Shown one piece after another: positions 61,401 to 64,000 of a stretch of DNA of 64,000 bases. Position 1 is the first letter of the stretch; every line of letters starts with the position of its first letter. A program made the position numbers and the translations under genes. Location: assembly GCA_028023455.1 (NCBI GenBank), contig JAQFVV010006294.1:4724116-4788115 (forward strand), in the 5' to 3' direction. Source of the DNA: Epiperipatus broadwayi. Lineage: Eukaryota > Onychophora > Udeonychophora > Euonychophora > Peripatidae. Below the pieces are notes generated by a model. That model was not told the origin of the DNA. It saw only the letters and a program-made list of their open reading frames with translations, and searched no databases.

Positions 61401-63244
61401 TTTGAAGGTGAGGTGAGATTTGACACATATGTGTAAGCATATATATATATAGCTTCAATATGCACATTAAAAATCATTTAGATTAAATAAATTATTAAAT
61501 TACTAGAATAGAAATTTATTTAGCATTAGTGTGTTTAAAAAGTGTGTGTACGTTTATAATGCAAAATTTGATTCAAAGTGCATGTTTTTGGAATAAAATT
61601 TTCTATTGAGATAAAAATGGTCTACTTATTAAAATATTTGACCTTAGTAAAACTTTATAAACTTTTTCTTTATTAAAAATAGTACTGAATTAAAAAAATT
61701 GTTTTTGATTAATGTCTTCAGAAGAAGAAACAATTTCATTTAATTGCCAGTCATATATAATTTGGATTAATCAAAATAGAATGCTAGCAGGAGGAAATAC
61801 AGAGTGATTTATACTTTTATATTATAGAATAGTATTGATGATAATATAACAATTTATCATTTACTGTCACTGAATATATTTACTGTCACTATATTAAGTT
61901 GAGTGATTTGATCAGGGATTTATTTCTAGTTACTTTTCATACTCCATGAAGATGTTTTCAGTTATTTTACATGGCTTGTATTTTGACTAATGATTGAGAA
62001 TTGTCTTAAGTATTTAGTTATATTGAATGACTGTTGTTTGATGACATGAGCATATCTACTTCATATTGATTTTATTAATTGACCCTATTTATAAGATATT
62101 TCATCTTTGATATCTTTTAATTAGGTTATGCAGTATAAGCAATATCAGTAAGATGATAATCTAAAATGATTCATTACAAGGATTAAGCAAATTTAAAGTT
62201 ATGATCAAGAAATTATGCAAGTAAAGGGAGAATTTTTAAAACATCAAGAGAAAATTCATTTTCAAAATAGAATATTCCAAACCCATGAACATGCATGCAC
62301 ATTAATCAAATTTACACTAGAATGTGTAATGTGCTCACAGCATTGTTGAGTTACAATTAATTAGTGTTAAATTGTTACTAGCCAACTTATTAGTGTTAAA
62401 GTAAATGAACCCAGTATTTAAACCTGAAAGTAAATGATTTAAAGAAAGAAATCATTTAGGGAATATAAAATGAAAGCCAAGCTCATCTAAAAATATGTAT
62501 ATGAATTTAAAGTGCATTTGTTAAACTAAGACTTTCTTATACATAGATTAGACTAGAATTTTGATCTGATTTATTCATAAAAATGTCATGTGATAAAATG
62601 AGATAGAGAAAATATGAGAAGAGTTTAAAGATAATATTTAATCTTTTCTATAAACGCTATAGTGTAGATTGCAGAAACCTGATATTTAAGGACACTTTTA
62701 TGAGAAAAATGAGGATTTAAAACCACTATAAATCTTTTTCCAAGTTTTTGGAGAATCTGGTGATGTCCAGTCAAACTATCAAGAGCTGTCTAAACATTGG
62801 GCAGACATTAAAGTTGTAGCATTTTCTCTTTAAGACTATTTTATATAAATGATTTTTGGAAGTAGTTTCAGCTATATTCCAACAGTTACAATATATATAT
62901 ATGTAACAAATAAAGAGAAAAGTGAATTTTTACTGTATAAATCACAAGTGGGTATAAAATAATAGTTTAAAAACAATATATATATTTCTAAATATATATA
63001 ATAAAAATTGGTTTTCAAAATAATTTTTATCATAAAATGTAAAAAAAAAATATTAGGGACTGTTGAATTGGGGGGGGGGGCATAAATAGGAAATTAATAT
63101 AAAATGATTTCAAACATGTTTATAAGTAATTCAAATGAATAATAATCACTAAACAGAAACTGTTATTGAATTATAGAAATATGATTTGTGAAGTTTAATT
63201 AATATATAAAAACTGAAAGAGTATAAAATTGTTTAATATTATTT
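61401..63244. other. Gene-free AT-rich DNA
   Basis: No supported feature. A-run at 63041-63049 and a G-run at 63071-63080. Confidence 0.45.
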
Positions 63245-63360
63245 AGTAGTCATGTATAAGAGACTGTAGTCTGGGCCCACTGATGAGTGCTGGCTCAACA
63301 TGAAATGTGTTTCTTTGGGATCATAAATCTTTTTCACATGTCTTTTGTCAAATATTTATG
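63245..63360. repeat. Dispersed repeat family F2, second copy
   Basis: Matches 21810-21935 (CATGTATAAGAGACTGT, TGATGAGTGCT, ACATGAAATG, GGATCAT, TTTTGTCAAATATTT). No ORF. Confidence 0.65.
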
Positions 63361-63644
63361 ATTACATCCATCTACAAGGTGTAAAAAGTGGATAGAAACT
63401 AATCTCTATCCTGTGTGAGAGTAGTGTAGTGAAAATTACATGACAGAAATATTCATTATCAAAAATGGAATGAAGTTTAATCTATTACGCTGTTTTTACG
63501 CTGTTTTTACATATAATTAAATAAATCAATGATATAAAATATATTTTTATAACAACAATAATATATATATGTAATAATACTCATACCCAAAAAAGCTCTT
63601 TACCACAAATATTAATTTTGCCCTTTCAATGAGCTTTAACTAAT

Positions 63645-64000
63645 CATCATCAAGCACTGTCAATCCACTGCAGAATGAAGGGCTCTCCAATTCAATCCAT
63701 CTTCTCTGATCTTTACCTTCTCTTCTCCACATCACCCCTGCACACTTTCTTATTTCATCTATCTATCTCATATATAGTCTCTTTCTGAGTTTTTTACAAT
63801 TTCAATTGTCCATCTATTATCATCTCTTCTAGCAATATGTCCAGTCCAACTCCAGTCTTTTAATTTTTTTCAATGGTGTCAGTAACACCTGTTTGTTCTT
63901 TTACCCATATATTGTGTTTTCAATTCTTCTTGTTACTCCCAACATGCATCTCTCCATACTTCTTGAGTGGTCTGAAGTCTCTGTATTGCTCTTCTGTTAA
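63645..64000 (-). pseudogene. RTE-like LINE fragment, copy 5 (3' part, runs off window)
   Basis: The reverse complement matches the 3' 360 bases of the other copies: RRAIQRLQTTQEVWRD-type sequence at the right edge, QTGVTDTIEKN, LEWTGHIARRDDN and a WIDSA-like end, followed by GATGATGAT in minus orientation near 63645. It retains readable stretches and is the only copy in the minus orientation. Its 5' extent lies beyond the window. Confidence 0.88.

Noticed and set aside
1-64000. CRISPR arrays, operons, prophage or plasmid features
   Set aside because: No regularly spaced repeats or dense coding; the DNA is eukaryotic and repeat-rich.

Overview
The window is AT-rich animal nuclear DNA. The only apparently intact host gene is an intronless linker histone of the H1.0/H5 type (28036-28647, minus strand). 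It has a TATA/CCAAT-like upstream region and an AATAAA polyadenylation signal. Almost everything else that can be identified is decayed transposable-element sequence. The H1 tail composition, the mix of RTE-like LINEs, Ty3/gypsy elements, tRNA-derived SINEs and hAT MITEs, and the low gene density fit a large, repeat-rich invertebrate genome. A mollusc, perhaps a cephalopod, is my guess; this is inference and was not tested by any search.

Layout. 1-12850 is a nest of LTR retrotransposons. Element A has a 5' LTR (1-1052, resuming at 8969), a gag/protease remnant (9373-11300) and a 3' LTR (about 12015-12850). Its 5' LTR is split by a second Ty3/gypsy element, B (1053-8968), which keeps a broken pol of reverse transcriptase, RNase H and integrase (3739-5930), and by a foldback element at 92-437. 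12850-17840 is gene-free except for a tRNA-Gly-derived SINE with a 14-bp target duplication. 17845-22640 holds two 5'-truncated RTE-like LINE copies, and one carries a 96-bp insertion. 22640-27830 holds small foldback and local repeats. 27830-28950 is the histone H1 locus.

28950-41800 is gene-free AT-rich DNA with several striking inverted repeats (33408-33842, 34540-34705, 36119-36465, 37601-37722) and a second copy of the tRNA-Gly SINE. 41820-42029 is a near-perfect inverted repeat beside a degraded minus-strand non-LTR retrotransposon (42100-44870); a small piece of the same family lies at 46124-46340. 45795-51690 holds two more RTE-like fragments, a tandem duplication and other dispersed repeats. 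56337-56735 is a well-preserved hAT-type MITE. 58001-61400 is a minus-strand gypsy element with two LTRs, a polypurine tract, a primer-site candidate, gag, a protease with DTGSA, and a large pol deletion. The right edge (63645-64000) is another RTE-like copy on the minus strand.

No operon-like or cooperating gene set is present, and I found no convincing new multi-gene system. The observations most worth follow-up are the dated nest of insertions at 1-12850, the two hairpins in the H1 3' UTR, the small non-autonomous repeat families, and a hammerhead-like motif at 51756-51792.
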